A DNA stretch of 64,000 nucleotides from Bacteroidota bacterium (GTDB lineage: Bacteria; Bacteroidota; Bacteroidia; B-17B0; Aurantibacillaceae), in the NCBI GenBank assembly GCA_020162035.1, contig JAIUNM010000009.1, positions 1 through 64,000 of the forward strand, in the 5' to 3' direction. Shown one piece after another: positions 1-9,353 of this stretch. Position 1 is the stretch's first letter; each line of letters opens with the position of its first letter. The position numbers were made by a program, and so were the translations under genes. The notes under the pieces were generated by a model, which was given only the letters and a program-made list of their open reading frames with translations, did no database searches and was not told where the DNA came from.

Positions 1-41
1 ATTTAACTATATTAGAGTATCAAAAATCAATTAATAATAAC

Positions 42-233
42 TTAAAAAATGCAGCTTAATGTTAATAAATTTTTGTCCACTTTTTGTTTGGAATTCCAAT
101 TAAACCAACTAATTTTACTTTCAACAGAAACAGGTTCTAAATCTGCAGTTACCATTCTGCTTTCAATTGTAGAATTGTATGTTGCAACAATGTTTTCTAA
201 ATCACTAAAAGTAGCTAATTCAAAACTAATCAT
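42..233 (-). pseudogene. GNAT acetyltransferase N-terminal remnant
   Basis: The 63 codons begin like a phosphinothricin/methionine-sulfoximine-type GNAT N-acetyltransferase. The early segment has an alpha-1-like [12 protein letters not shown] stretch, followed by [14 protein letters not shown] and a Trp-Phe pair at about residues 43-44. Full family members run to about 160-180 residues and carry the acetyl-CoA loop (R/Q-x-x-G-x-G/A) near the middle. Here the frame changes character after the Trp-Phe pair and stops at residue 63, so neither the CoA-binding loop nor the catalytic core is present. The ATG overlaps the hflX stop codon by one base, so it was once, or still is, co-transcribed with hflX. 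Only 41 bases remain to the window edge, so I could not test whether the rest continues in another frame. The homology is inferred from remembered family sequences. Confidence 0.5.
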
Positions 234-1432
234 TAATAAAGCAAATTATGATAAGGGTATCTTTTAATATGAATTTCTTTAACCATTTTATACAGAGTGG
301 ATTTAAACTCATCAACATTATTTTTTTGTTGAGCACTAATAAAAATACAGGTTGTATTTAAACTTTTCATCCAAGTATTTTTAATATCATCTAAACTTAA
401 ATTTTCTTTTAAAATAGGGGTTAAATCATCTTCATCTTTAGGAACATAGGTAAATGCGTCAATTTTATTAAATACTAATAAAGTTGGTTTATCTCCTGCT
501 CCAATATCTTGTAATGTTTGTTTTACTACATTTATATGATCTTCAAAACTTTTATGAGAAATATCTACAACATGTATTAAAACATCAGCTTCACGCACCT
601 CATCTAAAGTACTTTTAAAACTTTCAACTAATTGAGTAGGTAATTTTCTAATAAAACCAACCGTATCGCTTAATAAAAAAAATAAATTATCAATTGTTAC
701 TTTTCTAACTGTTGTATCTAAAGTAGCAAACAATTTGTTTTCAGCAAAAACTTGGCTTTTGCTGAGCATATTCATAATTGTACTTTTTCCAACATTTGTA
801 TATCCAACTAAAGCAACACGAACAAGCTCTCCCCTATTTTTTCGTTGGGTAGCCATTTGTTTATCTATTTCTTTTAATCGTTCTTTTAATAAACTTATTT
901 TATCGCGTACAATCCTTCTGTCTGTTTCTATTTCTTTTTCCCCGGCTCCACCTCTAGTACCTGTTCCTCCACGTTGTCGCTCTAAGTGTGTCCACATACC
1001 AGTTAAACGCGGTAATAAATATTGATATTGCGCTAATTGGACTTGTGTTTTAGCATGAGCTGTTTGTGCACGTTGTTCAAATATTTCAAGAATTAAAGTT
1101 GTTCTATCTAATATTTTTTTACCTAATACTTTTTCTAAATTACGCTGTTGAGATGGCGAAAGTTCATCGTCAAAAATAACAACGTTAATATTATTTTCTG
1201 TAATATAATTTTTAACTTCTTCTAATTTACCTTTACCAATAAAGGTTGCTTTATCAGGCTTTTCAAGTTTTTGAGTAAATACTTTTTTGGTTTCTAAACC
1301 GTATGTTTCCGATAAAAATGCTAGTTCATCTAAATATTCTTTTGCCAAACTTTCGTCTTGCATTTTGTTCATTACTCCAATTAAAACACATGTATGAACA
1401 GGAATGGCAGTTGAAAACGGTTCGGGTTTCAT
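233..1432 (-). CDS. hflX: GTPase HflX
   Basis: This is the ribosome-associated GTPase that binds the 50S subunit and splits stalled or stress-inactivated 70S ribosomes. The N-terminal HflX domain (about residues 15-200) includes the IGKGKLEEV segment and the glycine-rich loop [14 protein letters not shown] near 153-166. The G domain follows, with G1 GYTNVGKST at 210-218, G3 DTVGF at 256-260 and G4 NKID at 322-325. The length of 399 residues is normal for the family. The start is an ATG. The gene leads into the overlapping GNAT remnant and follows the cytochrome c fusion gene by 5 bases, so the minus-strand genes 1-3.7 kb may form one transcript. Assignment is secure from the motifs. Confidence 0.96.
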   Translation of the reverse strand: MKPEPFSTAIPVHTCVLIGVMNKMQDESLAKEYLDELAFLSETYGLETKKVFTQKLEKPDKATFIGKGKLEEVKNYITENNINVVIFDDELSPSQQRNLEKVLGKKILDRTTLILEIFEQRAQTAHAKTQVQLAQYQYLLPRLTGMWTHLERQRGGTGTRGGAGEKEIETDRRIVRDKISLLKERLKEIDKQMATQRKNRGELVRVALVGYTNVGKSTIMNMLSKSQVFAENKLFATLDTTVRKVTIDNLFFLLSDTVGFIRKLPTQLVESFKSTLDEVREADVLIHVVDISHKSFEDHINVVKQTLQDIGAGDKPTLLVFNKIDAFTYVPKDEDDLTPILKENLSLDDIKNTWMKSLNTTCIFISAQQKNNVDEFKSTLYKMVKEIHIKRYPYHNLLY

Positions 1433-1437
1433 TAAAT

Positions 1438-2061
1438 TTATTTGCTCTTTATAGTAGAAACAACATAATTGGCAATTGCATCTGCTTCTTCTGGTGTAAC
1501 ATCTGCGGCGGGCATTGTATTTTTACCATTAATTATTGTTGCTTTTATTTCTTCTAAAGAATTTTGAGTAACACTTAAATCTTTAGCTCCTGCAGCAGCT
1601 AATTTTCCATCACCGCCATGGCATAATCCACATTTAGCTTCGTATAAAGCTTTACCATCATTACTTGCAATAGTTGTATTTCCGTTTGCAGATACACCTT
1701 TACGTTTATGATAAACTTCGGCTAAACCAAAACTACCTGTAATAAGTAATAAACTTAAAGCAGCTAAAAGTTTGTTTTGTTTTTTAAATCCTATAATTGC
1801 AATTGGAATAGAAACTAATACCATTGCAACTTTAATAAAAAACAAATAATCGTATTTACTTCCAAAAGGTAATTGAGTTGCTAAAAAAATACCTGTTGCT
1901 AAAAACAAAAAACTAATTACCATTTCAGGTATTTTAATTTTTTTAGTAAATGAGTTAAGTGTTTCTATTTTATTGCTTAATAATAATATTGTTTTAATTA
2001 AATAAATTAATAAAAATAGTGTAACAACTAAATAGTGGGTGTGTAACATTCCTTTATACAT
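1438..2061 (-). CDS. SirB-like membrane protein fused to cytochrome c
   Basis: The first 120 residues form four predicted transmembrane helices (about 9-29, 44-65, 70-92 and 97-117). The pattern resembles the SirB/SirB2 family, with histidines at 7 and 9 and a short polar loop before the second helix. A linker is followed by a class I cytochrome c domain with the heme motif CGLCH at 144-148 and a likely distal ligand Met183 in NTMPAAD. The heme domain should face the periplasm. The protein probably passes electrons to or from a membrane partner, but the partner cannot be read from context. Neighbours are hflX (5 bases downstream) and an LpxL-type gene upstream. SirB-type proteins usually lack a heme domain, so the fusion is notable. 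The cytochrome call is firm; the SirB call is moderate. Confidence 0.82.
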   Translation of the reverse strand: MYKGMLHTHYLVVTLFLLIYLIKTILLLSNKIETLNSFTKKIKIPEMVISFLFLATGIFLATQLPFGSKYDYLFFIKVAMVLVSIPIAIIGFKKQNKLLAALSLLLITGSFGLAEVYHKRKGVSANGNTTIASNDGKALYEAKCGLCHGGDGKLAAAGAKDLSVTQNSLEEIKATIINGKNTMPAADVTPEEADAIANYVVSTIKSK

Positions 2062-2094
2062 AATAATTTTTTTTGTAAAAATATAAATAATTAA

Positions 2095-2982
2095 TTAATT
2101 GTTTAGGTTTCGTTTGTGTTTCCATCGTTTATGGCTCCACAACCAATATTCGGGCTGTTCAATAATTAGTTCTTGTAGCTGCATTGCGTAGCTTTTAGTT
2201 ATTTCGCCCTCTATGGTTTCTTTTGGACTATCTGTAATCAGTTTGGCATCTAACTCATAAGTATTTCTTTTTACTTTACGCATTGCAATAAATAAAACAG
2301 GTAAGTTAAATTTTTTAGCCATTTTTTCAGGGCCGCCAAAAAATGGAGTGTCTTGATTTAAAAATGTAAGCCAAAAACTACTTTCCTTAGGTGGCGTTTG
2401 GTCTGCAATTAGCCCAATACTCCCAGGTTTTGTTTGTGGTTTATAACCAATTAAAAAACGAAGCGAATTTTGCATAGTAACTAAATTAACTTTACCTCTA
2501 TTTCTTAATTTTGAAATTAAAGCATCCATATTTTTATTGGATAATGGATGATAAATTCCAACAATATTATATTTATAATTAAGCTGATGAGCGATTAAAC
2601 TCCACTCCCAATTACCATTATGCCCTAAAGCTAAAATAATTGTAGTGTTCTGTTTGTGATAGTGGTTAAACAATTGTAAAGCTTGTGGGGTAAAATAGCA
2701 ATACTTCATAAATTTTTTATTAGAAATACTTAAAAGCTTTATGTTTTCAATTATTAAATCACAAAAATGTTTGTAAAATTTTTTAGAAATTTGGTTTAAC
2801 TCATTTGTTGATTTATTTGGGAATGAATTTTTTAAATTTTCGAGAACTACTTTTTTGCGATACCTTAAAACATAAAATACCAAAACATAAAAATGAAAGC
2901 TAATTACATTTAAAATAAAAAAAGGGAATAGAGATATTAAGTAAAGAAAAGGGTAAATTGTTATTTTAAAAATTAAACTCAA
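2095..2982 (-). CDS. Lysophospholipid/lipid A acyltransferase, LpxL/HtrB family
   Basis: This enzyme transfers an acyl chain to a lipid A precursor or a related lipid at the inner membrane. An N-terminal hydrophobic anchor (about residues 5-40) precedes the catalytic HX4(D/E) motif, seen as HNGNWE at 121-126, and a conserved GLIADQTP segment near 191-198. At 295 residues it matches single-domain Bacteroidota homologues. No ATG lies near the N-terminus: the first in-frame Met is about residue 92, after the membrane anchor. The start is therefore taken as TTG at 2980-2982, two bases after the stop of the LOG-family gene, which implies translational coupling. The acyl donor and the position acylated cannot be told from sequence. 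Confidence 0.88.
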   Translation of the reverse strand: MSLIFKITIYPFLYLISLFPFFILNVISFHFYVLVFYVLRYRKKVVLENLKNSFPNKSTNELNQISKKFYKHFCDLIIENIKLLSISNKKFMKYCYFTPQALQLFNHYHKQNTTIILALGHNGNWEWSLIAHQLNYKYNIVGIYHPLSNKNMDALISKLRNRGKVNLVTMQNSLRFLIGYKPQTKPGSIGLIADQTPPKESSFWLTFLNQDTPFFGGPEKMAKKFNLPVLFIAMRKVKRNTYELDAKLITDSPKETIEGEITKSYAMQLQELIIEQPEYWLWSHKRWKHKRNLNN

Positions 2983-2984
2983 TT

Positions 2985-3698
2985 TTAAAAGTTTGGTTTC
3001 AATAAATATTTACTATAAAAATCTACTATATGTTTAACCGCTTCGTCTGTTGTATCAACAATTTTAAACAAATCTAAATCAGAAGGGTTAATGTTTTTTT
3101 CTTTTTCTAACATAGTACTTTTTATCCAATCTATTAAACCTTCCCAATATGATTTACCTACCAAAACTACAGGAAACTGAGCAATTTTATGGGTTTGTAC
3201 AAGTGTAAGCGATTCAAACAATTCATCTATTGTTCCAAATCCACCTGGCATACCAATAAACCCCTGCGAGTATTTTAAGAATATTGTTTTGCGTACAAAA
3301 AAGTAGTCAAAATTTAAACATTTGTCTTTATCTATAAAATCGTTATGTTTTTGTTCAAAAGGCAATTCAATATTTAATCCAACCGATTTTCCCCCTCCTC
3401 TTTGCGCTCCTTTATTTGCAGCTTCCATTATGCCCGGCCCACCACCTGAAATTATTCCATAGCCTTCTTTAACCAACTTAAAAGCTATTTCTTCGGCCAT
3501 TTGGTAATAAATATTATCGGGTTTGGTGCGAGCACTTCCAAATATTGAAACACAAGGGCCTATTTTGCTCATTTTTTCAAAACCTTCAACAAACTCACCC
3601 ATAATTTTAAATATTTGCCAACTATTTTGCGCTTTTACTTCGCTCCAATCTTTAGTTGCAAAAGCTCTTCTTATTTTATTTTCGTTTTCGTTTGTCAT
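2985..3698 (-). CDS. LOG-family (TIGR00730) nucleotide phosphoribohydrolase
   Basis: This is a Rossmann-fold protein of the LOG/YvdD group, whose characterised members cleave cytokinin or purine nucleoside 5'-monophosphates to free base and ribose 5-phosphate. The diagnostic motifs are present: SGGGPGIMEAA at 84-94 and PGGFGTIDE at 151-159, which includes the catalytic glutamate. At 237 residues it belongs to the slightly longer group with an extra N-terminal helix. It has an ATG start and sits directly upstream of the LpxL-type gene with a two-base gap. The true substrate in bacteria is often uncertain, so only the family is assigned. Confidence 0.9.
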   Translation of the reverse strand: MTNENENKIRRAFATKDWSEVKAQNSWQIFKIMGEFVEGFEKMSKIGPCVSIFGSARTKPDNIYYQMAEEIAFKLVKEGYGIISGGGPGIMEAANKGAQRGGGKSVGLNIELPFEQKHNDFIDKDKCLNFDYFFVRKTIFLKYSQGFIGMPGGFGTIDELFESLTLVQTHKIAQFPVVLVGKSYWEGLIDWIKSTMLEKEKNINPSDLDLFKIVDTTDEAVKHIVDFYSKYLLKPNF

Positions 3699-3771
3699 AA
3701 ATATTTTTTATAAATATAATATAAAATTAATGGGGCATTTCCTTAATAAATCTTAATTTCTACAAAACAAA

Positions 3772-3798
3772 AAAACCTACTCGTTTAAAGTAGGTTTT
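3772..3798 (-). terminator. Rho-independent terminator of tRNA-Asn
   Basis: Inverted repeat AAAACCTAC (3772-3780) / GTAGGTTTT (3790-3798) with a nine-base loop. On the minus strand it is followed by a T-rich run and lies directly 3' of the tRNA, the expected place for its intrinsic terminator. Confidence 0.75.
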
Positions 3799-3804
3799 AT
3801 TTTG

Positions 3805-3878
3805 CTCCCCCTCCTGGGCTCGAACCAGGGACCCCGTGATTAACAGTCACGTGCTCTAACCAGCTGAGCTAAGGAGGA
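3805..3878 (-). tRNA. tRNA-Asn (GTT)
   Basis: Read on the minus strand the gene folds as a complete cloverleaf. The seven-base acceptor TCCTCCT pairs with AGGGGGA with one G-T wobble. The D arm is AGCTCAGCTGGTTAGAGC, the anticodon loop carries GTT (complement of 3842-3844), and the T arm is CCTGG-TTCGAGC-CCAGG. The discriminator base is G at 3805. CCA is not encoded, since the following bases read CAA, so it would be added by the CCA-adding enzyme. GTT decodes both Asn codons. Confidence 0.96.
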
Positions 3879-3958
3879 ATTTACTGATTAGGGTTGCAAA
3901 ATTAATATGTTTTTTCGAAATAAACAATATCTTTACCAAAATTTTTAAAAATTATTTA

Positions 3959-4885
3959 ATGAGCTTATTAGTAGTTGGTACAGTTGCCTTTGACGCAATA
4001 GAAACCCCATTTGGAAAAACAGATAAAATTGTAGGTGGAGCAGCATCTTACATTGCTTTAGCATCATCGTATTTTTATAAAAACATACAACTCGTTTCGG
4101 TAATTGGAGACGATTTTCCTGAAGATTTTTTAAACAAATTAAAATCGCAAGGTGTAAAATTAGATGGATTACAGATAAAAAAAGGAGAAAAATCGTTTTT
4201 TTGGAGTGGAAAATACCACAACGATTTAAATAGTAGAGATACATTAGATACACAATTAAATGTATTAGAAAACTTTAACCCAATAGTACCCGAAAATTCG
4301 AAAGAATGTGATTTTTTAATGTTAGGGAACTTAGTGCCTGCAGTACAGAAAAGTGTTATAACTCAGTTAAAAAAACGTCCAAAATTAATTGTATTAGATA
4401 CCATGAATTTTTGGATGGATATTGCTTTAAACGACTTAAAAGAAAACCTTAAACTTATAGATGTTTTAACTATTAATGATAGCGAAGCTCGCCAACTATC
4501 TGGCGAATATAGCTTGGTTAAAGCAGCACAAAAAATATTAACCATGGGGCCAAGTACTTTAGTAATAAAAAAAGGCGAACATGGCGCTCTTTTATTTAAT
4601 AAAAACGAAGTGTTCTTTGCTCCAGCTTTACCTTTAGAAGAAGTGTTTGACCCAACTGGTGCTGGTGATAGTTTTGCTGGTGGTTTTATTGGTTACTTAG
4701 CAAAAACAGGCGATGTAAGTTTTGAAAACATGAAACGTGCAATTATTTTTGGAAGTGCAATGGCTAGTTTTACGGTTCAAAAGTTTGGTACTGAAAAGCT
4801 AATTGGATTAACCGAAAATGAAGTAAACGAACGTGTGCAAGAATTTGTTAATTTAGTTCAGTTTGATATTTCGTTAGTAAGCTAA
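3959..4885 (+). CDS. PfkB-family sugar/nucleoside kinase
   Basis: A ribokinase-fold enzyme that would phosphorylate a sugar or nucleoside with ATP in the cytosol. The first PfkB signature region is at about residues 25-40 (VGGAASYIALASSY) and the second, DPTGAGDSFAGG, is at 231-242. It contains the anion-hole glycines and catalytic Asp237. The length of 308 residues is typical. It follows tRNA-Asn on the opposite strand and precedes the PorW/SprE-like gene by 39 bases. In Bacteroidota this group is usually annotated only as a sugar kinase. Substrate specificity cannot be read from the motifs. Confidence 0.9.
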   Translation: MSLLVVGTVAFDAIETPFGKTDKIVGGAASYIALASSYFYKNIQLVSVIGDDFPEDFLNKLKSQGVKLDGLQIKKGEKSFFWSGKYHNDLNSRDTLDTQLNVLENFNPIVPENSKECDFLMLGNLVPAVQKSVITQLKKRPKLIVLDTMNFWMDIALNDLKENLKLIDVLTINDSEARQLSGEYSLVKAAQKILTMGPSTLVIKKGEHGALLFNKNEVFFAPALPLEEVFDPTGAGDSFAGGFIGYLAKTGDVSFENMKRAIIFGSAMASFTVQKFGTEKLIGLTENEVNERVQEFVNLVQFDISLVS

Positions 4886-4924
4886 AAAATGCAATAAAAT
4901 CCGTATTTTTACGTTTATAGTTTA

Positions 4925-7582
4925 ATGAAATTTAAGGCTTTTGTTTACATTTTAATTATTAGTGTTTTTTACTCATGTAGTACAAAACGAAACACCTTTG
5001 TTAGCCGTAATTATCATAACCTTACTGCTCGTTTTAATGGATATTATTACTCTTGCGAAAATATAAATGAAGGAATTTATAAAGTAGAAAAAAACAATAA
5101 AGATAATTTCGAAAAAATTCTGCCAATTTTTATTTATCCAAGTTTAGAAAAAGCAAAAAGTACATTTCCTGAATTTGATAAAGCTATAAAAAAGTCTTCT
5201 TTTTGCATTCAAAGGCATACCATTAAAGATAAAAAGTTAAATGAAATCCCTAGTGCAGGAAAATGGATAGATAACAATTGGATTAATATTGGTATATCTC
5301 AATTCTACAAAAAAGAATATTATACTTCTTTAGAAAATTTTGAATATGTTGCCAGAACCTATACAAAAAGCCAAGATAAATACACTGCAATGCTTTGGAT
5401 TGCAAAAGTAAATAATGAAATTGGCGCAGTAAGTGTTTCTGAGCCTATTTTAAGTTTACTAAAAAATGAAAAAAAGTTGCCTAAAGATGTAAAACGAGAA
5501 TTGCCCTTAGTTGAAGCAGATTATTACATGCGACAAGGATTAAACACAGAAGCTTCAACAAAATTAATGGCGGCAGTTAGAAACAAAAATTTACTTACTG
5601 GAATTAAAAAAAGTAAAAGAGCCAGATATGCTTTTATTGTTGCTCAATTACTTGAAAAAAATAAAGATACAAAACGAGCAAAAAAATATTACGAAAAAAC
5701 AATTCAATTACACCCTCAATACGATTTAGTTTTTTACAGTAAAATAAAATTAGCTCGTATGTTGGATGTTAAACGTAACAACTCCGAAAAAACTAAAAAA
5801 GATTTATTAAAAATGGCTAAGGAGTTTAAAAACTCCGATTATTACGATGTTATTTATTATACACTTGGAGAAATTGAAGAGAAAGAAAACAATAAAGAAT
5901 TAGCTTTAACTTATTATAAAAAATCTGTTCAAACCAGTGTTGTTAATCCAAGTCAAAAAGCATTATCGTATTTAAAAATAGGTGAATTAAATTTTGAAAA
6001 AACAAATTATCAATTGGCTGGCGCATATTATGACAGTACTGTAGTTACTCTACCTAAAGATCATCCACAATATGAATTAATTGTTGCAAGAAAAAAAACG
6101 CTTGAAAATTTAGTAGCTCAAATTAATACAATTAAAAATGAAGACAGTTTGCAAAAAGTATCTAAATTATCAGAAAATCAATTAAATAATTTAATAGATA
6201 AAATAATTGAAAACGAAGAACAAGAAGAAATAAAAAGACAAAAAGAAAAAGAATTAGCTGAAAAAGCCTTAGAAACTGGCAATGCTGGAGCGTTAACAAA
6301 TAACGCTAACAATCCAGCAAACAACAATGGTTTAGCAGCAAATGGCGCTTTATTTTATTTTTATAATCCAAATACTGTTGCTTTAGGTGTTGCCGATTTT
6401 CAAAAGAAATGGGGAAATAGAAAATATGAAGATAACTGGAGGAGATCAAATAAGAGTATAACTGTTGATGATCCACTTAATAGCGATTCGAGTAATGCAA
6501 CAGCAAAAAATAAAAATTTAAATAAAAAAAGTAGAGACACTTACAAAAAAGGTTTATTTACTTCAGATAGTTTATTTGCACAAAGTAATAATAGAATTAT
6601 AGAAGCATACTACACAATGGGAGGTATTTATAAAGAAGAGTTACAAAATAACAAAAAAGCAATATCAACTTATGAAGAGTTAAACACTCGTTTCCCTACA
6701 AACAAATATTTACTTAACAATTATTACTTATTATACCGAACTCATTTAAGCGATAAAAACAGCGATAATGCTGAAGCATATAAAAATAAAATTTTAAACG
6801 AATTTCCTCAAAGCGAATTTGCTCTATTATTAAAAAACCCAGAGAACATTGAAAAAATAAATCATAAAAAAACAGAAGCAGAAACTTTTTACATTCCTGT
6901 ATATAAAGCTTACCGAAAACAAAAATATGACGAAGCTTATGCTGGAGCGCAAGAAGGAATTTTAAAATTTGGCAATAATGATTATAGACCCAGGTTTGAA
7001 TTTATAAAAGCAATTTGCGAAGGCAAGCTTAAAAGTATTGATACAATGGAAAATTCTTTAAAGTTACTTGTTGCACGTTTTCCTAAGGCCGATGTTACTC
7101 CAAATGCAAACGATATTTTACAAGCAATTAAGCGTCAAAAAAATCCTGAACTATTTGCTCCTAAAACTTCATCAAACACAAGTGTAAAAGATACTTTTTT
7201 AATTGATTTTGATAAAGAACATTATATTGTAGCTGTTTTACCCGATGATCCCAAAATTTCTAATAGCTTTAAAAGCAACCTAGATGCTTTTTGCACAAAA
7301 TATTATGCTGACAAAAGTTTTAATATTACAAGTAACATTTATACAACTGGCAAACAATTAGTTTTATTAAAATCGTTTACAAATGCATTAGACTGTAATG
7401 TTTTTGCAACAAATATGCTTAATGATAAAGATTTATTTAATGGCGATGCAAAACGCGAAATGGTTGATGTTTTCCCGATTTTAGGAAACAACCTATCTTT
7501 ACTTTACAAAACTAAAAATACCGAAGGTTACAAAACCTTTTATTTAGATAATTACAAAAACCTATCGAACAAACCTAAGTAA
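4925..7582 (+). CDS. porW: T9SS/gliding lipoprotein, PorW/SprE family
   Basis: An 885-residue TPR lipoprotein. The signal peptide ends in a lipobox with Cys18, and the mature protein starts with a conserved NYHNLTARFNGYYYSCEN-like stretch as in PorW/SprE. Several TPR-like helical repeats occupy about 130-400. A charged, then Asn/Ala-rich linker follows at about 425-470. The family signature GALFYFYNPNTVALGVADF starts at 474 and WGNRKYEDNWR lies at 496-506. More TPR-like repeats follow to about 760. In Porphyromonas and Flavobacterium this lipoprotein is needed for type IX secretion and gliding and connects the periplasmic ring to the outer-membrane translocon. Finding it fits the many T9SS cargo genes nearby. 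The family call rests on the signatures as I remember them. Confidence 0.85.
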   Translation: MKFKAFVYILIISVFYSCSTKRNTFVSRNYHNLTARFNGYYYSCENINEGIYKVEKNNKDNFEKILPIFIYPSLEKAKSTFPEFDKAIKKSSFCIQRHTIKDKKLNEIPSAGKWIDNNWINIGISQFYKKEYYTSLENFEYVARTYTKSQDKYTAMLWIAKVNNEIGAVSVSEPILSLLKNEKKLPKDVKRELPLVEADYYMRQGLNTEASTKLMAAVRNKNLLTGIKKSKRARYAFIVAQLLEKNKDTKRAKKYYEKTIQLHPQYDLVFYSKIKLARMLDVKRNNSEKTKKDLLKMAKEFKNSDYYDVIYYTLGEIEEKENNKELALTYYKKSVQTSVVNPSQKALSYLKIGELNFEKTNYQLAGAYYDSTVVTLPKDHPQYELIVARKKTLENLVAQINTIKNEDSLQKVSKLSENQLNNLIDKIIENEEQEEIKRQKEKELAEKALETGNAGALTNNANNPANNNGLAANGALFYFYNPNTVALGVADFQKKWGNRKYEDNWRRSNKSITVDDPLNSDSSNATAKNKNLNKKSRDTYKKGLFTSDSLFAQSNNRIIEAYYTMGGIYKEELQNNKKAISTYEELNTRFPTNKYLLNNYYLLYRTHLSDKNSDNAEAYKNKILNEFPQSEFALLLKNPENIEKINHKKTEAETFYIPVYKAYRKQKYDEAYAGAQEGILKFGNNDYRPRFEFIKAICEGKLKSIDTMENSLKLLVARFPKADVTPNANDILQAIKRQKNPELFAPKTSSNTSVKDTFLIDFDKEHYIVAVLPDDPKISNSFKSNLDAFCTKYYADKSFNITSNIYTTGKQLVLLKSFTNALDCNVFATNMLNDKDLFNGDAKREMVDVFPILGNNLSLLYKTKNTEGYKTFYLDNYKNLSNKPK

Positions 7583-7599
7583 AAAATTATATTTTTTTT

Positions 7600-8754
7600 A
7601 TGAATAATAAAAATTACAAATTCGGCACAAAAGCAATACATGCAGGTGCAGATCCAGATCCTAGCACAGGAGCTATTATGACTCCAATTTTTCAAACTAG
7701 TACTTATGTTCAAGAATCACCAGGTAAGCATAAAGGTTATGCTTACGCACGTGGAAAAAATCCAACTCGCGAAGCTCTTCAAAAAAATATTGCAGCGTTA
7801 GAAAACGCAACACATTGCTTATGTTTTAGTAGCGGAATGGGTGCAATGGATGCAGTACTTAAATTAATGCGCCCAGGAGATGAAGTAATTACTGGTGATG
7901 ATTTATACGGTGGAAGTTACAGAATGTTTACAAAAGTTTTTGCAAACTATGGCATTAAGTTTCATTTTGTAAATATGACAGATGCAACTAATATTGAAAA
8001 ATATATAAATGCTAATACAAAATTAATTTGGGCAGAAACACCAACCAACCCAACAATGCAAATAATTGACATTGAAGCGTGCGGAAAAATTGCAAAAAAA
8101 CATAATTTAATTTTAGCGGTTGATAATACATTTGCATCGCCATACTTACAAAACCCTTTAGCTTTAGGTGCAAACATTGTTATGCATAGTGTAACAAAAT
8201 ACCTAGGCGGGCATAGCGATGTTGTTATGGGAGCATTAGTTTTAAATGATGAAAAACTATACGAACAATTAGCGTTTATACATAACAGTTGTGGAGCAAC
8301 ACCCGGACCAATGGATAGTTTTTTAGTAATGCGCGGTATTAAAACTTTGCATTTACGTATGGAACGCCATTGCTTTAATGGCAAAAAAATTGCTGAGTTT
8401 TTAAAAACACATCCTAAAATAGAAAAAGTGTATTGGCCAGGATTTACAGATCATCCAAACCACGAAATTGCAAAAAAACAAATGAAAGATTTTGGAGGAA
8501 TGATATCAATTGTTTTAAAAGGGGCAGATTTAGATCAAACCTTTAAAGTTGCATCATCATTTGAAGTTTTTTCTTTAGCCGAAAGTTTAGGCGGTGTAGA
8601 ATCATTAATTAATCACCCTGCTACAATGACACACGCAAGCATACCTAAAGATGAAAGAGAAAAAGCAGGTGTGGTAGATAATTTATTGCGATTAAGTGTT
8701 GGCGTTGAAGATATTGAAGATTTATTAGAAGATTTAAAAAATGTTTTAGGTTAA
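7600..8754 (+). CDS. Cys/Met metabolism PLP enzyme (cystathionine gamma-synthase/lyase or methionine gamma-lyase type)
   Basis: A gamma-family PLP enzyme of transsulfuration. The PLP lysine is K200 in SVTKYLGGHSD, the pyridine-binding Asp is D175 in VDNT, and the phosphate-binding Y49/R51 pair from the neighbouring subunit lies in YAYARG. At 384 residues it is full length. Members interconvert cysteine, homocysteine, cystathionine and methionine, and the exact reaction is set by a few active-site side chains that I cannot assign with confidence. It starts 17 bases after the PorW/SprE-like gene and is followed 29 bases later by the zeta-like kinase. No special regulation is visible. Confidence 0.9.
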   Translation: MNNKNYKFGTKAIHAGADPDPSTGAIMTPIFQTSTYVQESPGKHKGYAYARGKNPTREALQKNIAALENATHCLCFSSGMGAMDAVLKLMRPGDEVITGDDLYGGSYRMFTKVFANYGIKFHFVNMTDATNIEKYINANTKLIWAETPTNPTMQIIDIEACGKIAKKHNLILAVDNTFASPYLQNPLALGANIVMHSVTKYLGGHSDVVMGALVLNDEKLYEQLAFIHNSCGATPGPMDSFLVMRGIKTLHLRMERHCFNGKKIAEFLKTHPKIEKVYWPGFTDHPNHEIAKKQMKDFGGMISIVLKGADLDQTFKVASSFEVFSLAESLGGVESLINHPATMTHASIPKDEREKAGVVDNLLRLSVGVEDIEDLLEDLKNVLG

Positions 8755-8783
8755 AAAAATTTTGAACCTTAAATTTATAATTA

Positions 8784-9353
8784 ATGCCAAATTTATACAT
8801 AATAGCAGGTTGCAATGGAGAAGGTAAAACCACTGCCAGTTTAACTGTATTGCCAGATGTATTAAATTGTTTTGAATTTATTAATGCCGATAATATTGCT
8901 AAGGGCTTATCGCCTTTTAATGTTGAAGGAGTTGCAATTGAAGCCGCAAAAATAATGTTAAATAGAATAGAAGAATTAATAACTAAAGGCGTTGATTTTG
9001 CAATTGAAACAACCTTGGCAAGTAAAACTTATGCAGCATTAATTAAACGTGTAAAATTATTAGGTTATGAAGTACATTTAATATTTTTTTGGTTAAACAC
9101 TGTTGATTTAGCTATTGAACGAGTAAAACAACGTGTTTTAAATGGAGGACATAACATGCCATTAGATATTATTAAAAGGCGTTATAAAAATGGTTTAAAA
9201 AACCTAAATTTAATTTACGCATCAATTGTAGATAGTTGGACAATTTATGATAATTCGAATAATTTTCCATTACAGATAGCAAAAAAATTTAACAACGATG
9301 AGCTAATTGTAAACAATACTAATATATTTAATATTATTACAAATGAAAAGTAA
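8784..9353 (+). CDS. Zeta-toxin-like P-loop kinase
   Basis: A 189-residue P-loop protein of the zeta toxin/COG4185 group. Walker A is GCNGEGKT at 9-16, where the family norm is GPNGAGKS. An Asp lies in the NADNI segment near 36, an IETT segment near 74-77, and the characteristic ERVKQRV...GGH...IIKRRY block spans about 112-134. Zeta toxins phosphorylate UDP-N-acetylglucosamine and block wall synthesis, but many chromosomal relatives are uncharacterised, so toxicity is inference. It overlaps by 11 bases a small gene that may encode its partner. The usual epsilon antitoxin gene is not found upstream. Confidence 0.85.
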   Translation: MPNLYIIAGCNGEGKTTASLTVLPDVLNCFEFINADNIAKGLSPFNVEGVAIEAAKIMLNRIEELITKGVDFAIETTLASKTYAALIKRVKLLGYEVHLIFFWLNTVDLAIERVKQRVLNGGHNMPLDIIKRRYKNGLKNLNLIYASIVDSWTIYDNSNNFPLQIAKKFNNDELIVNNTNIFNIITNEK

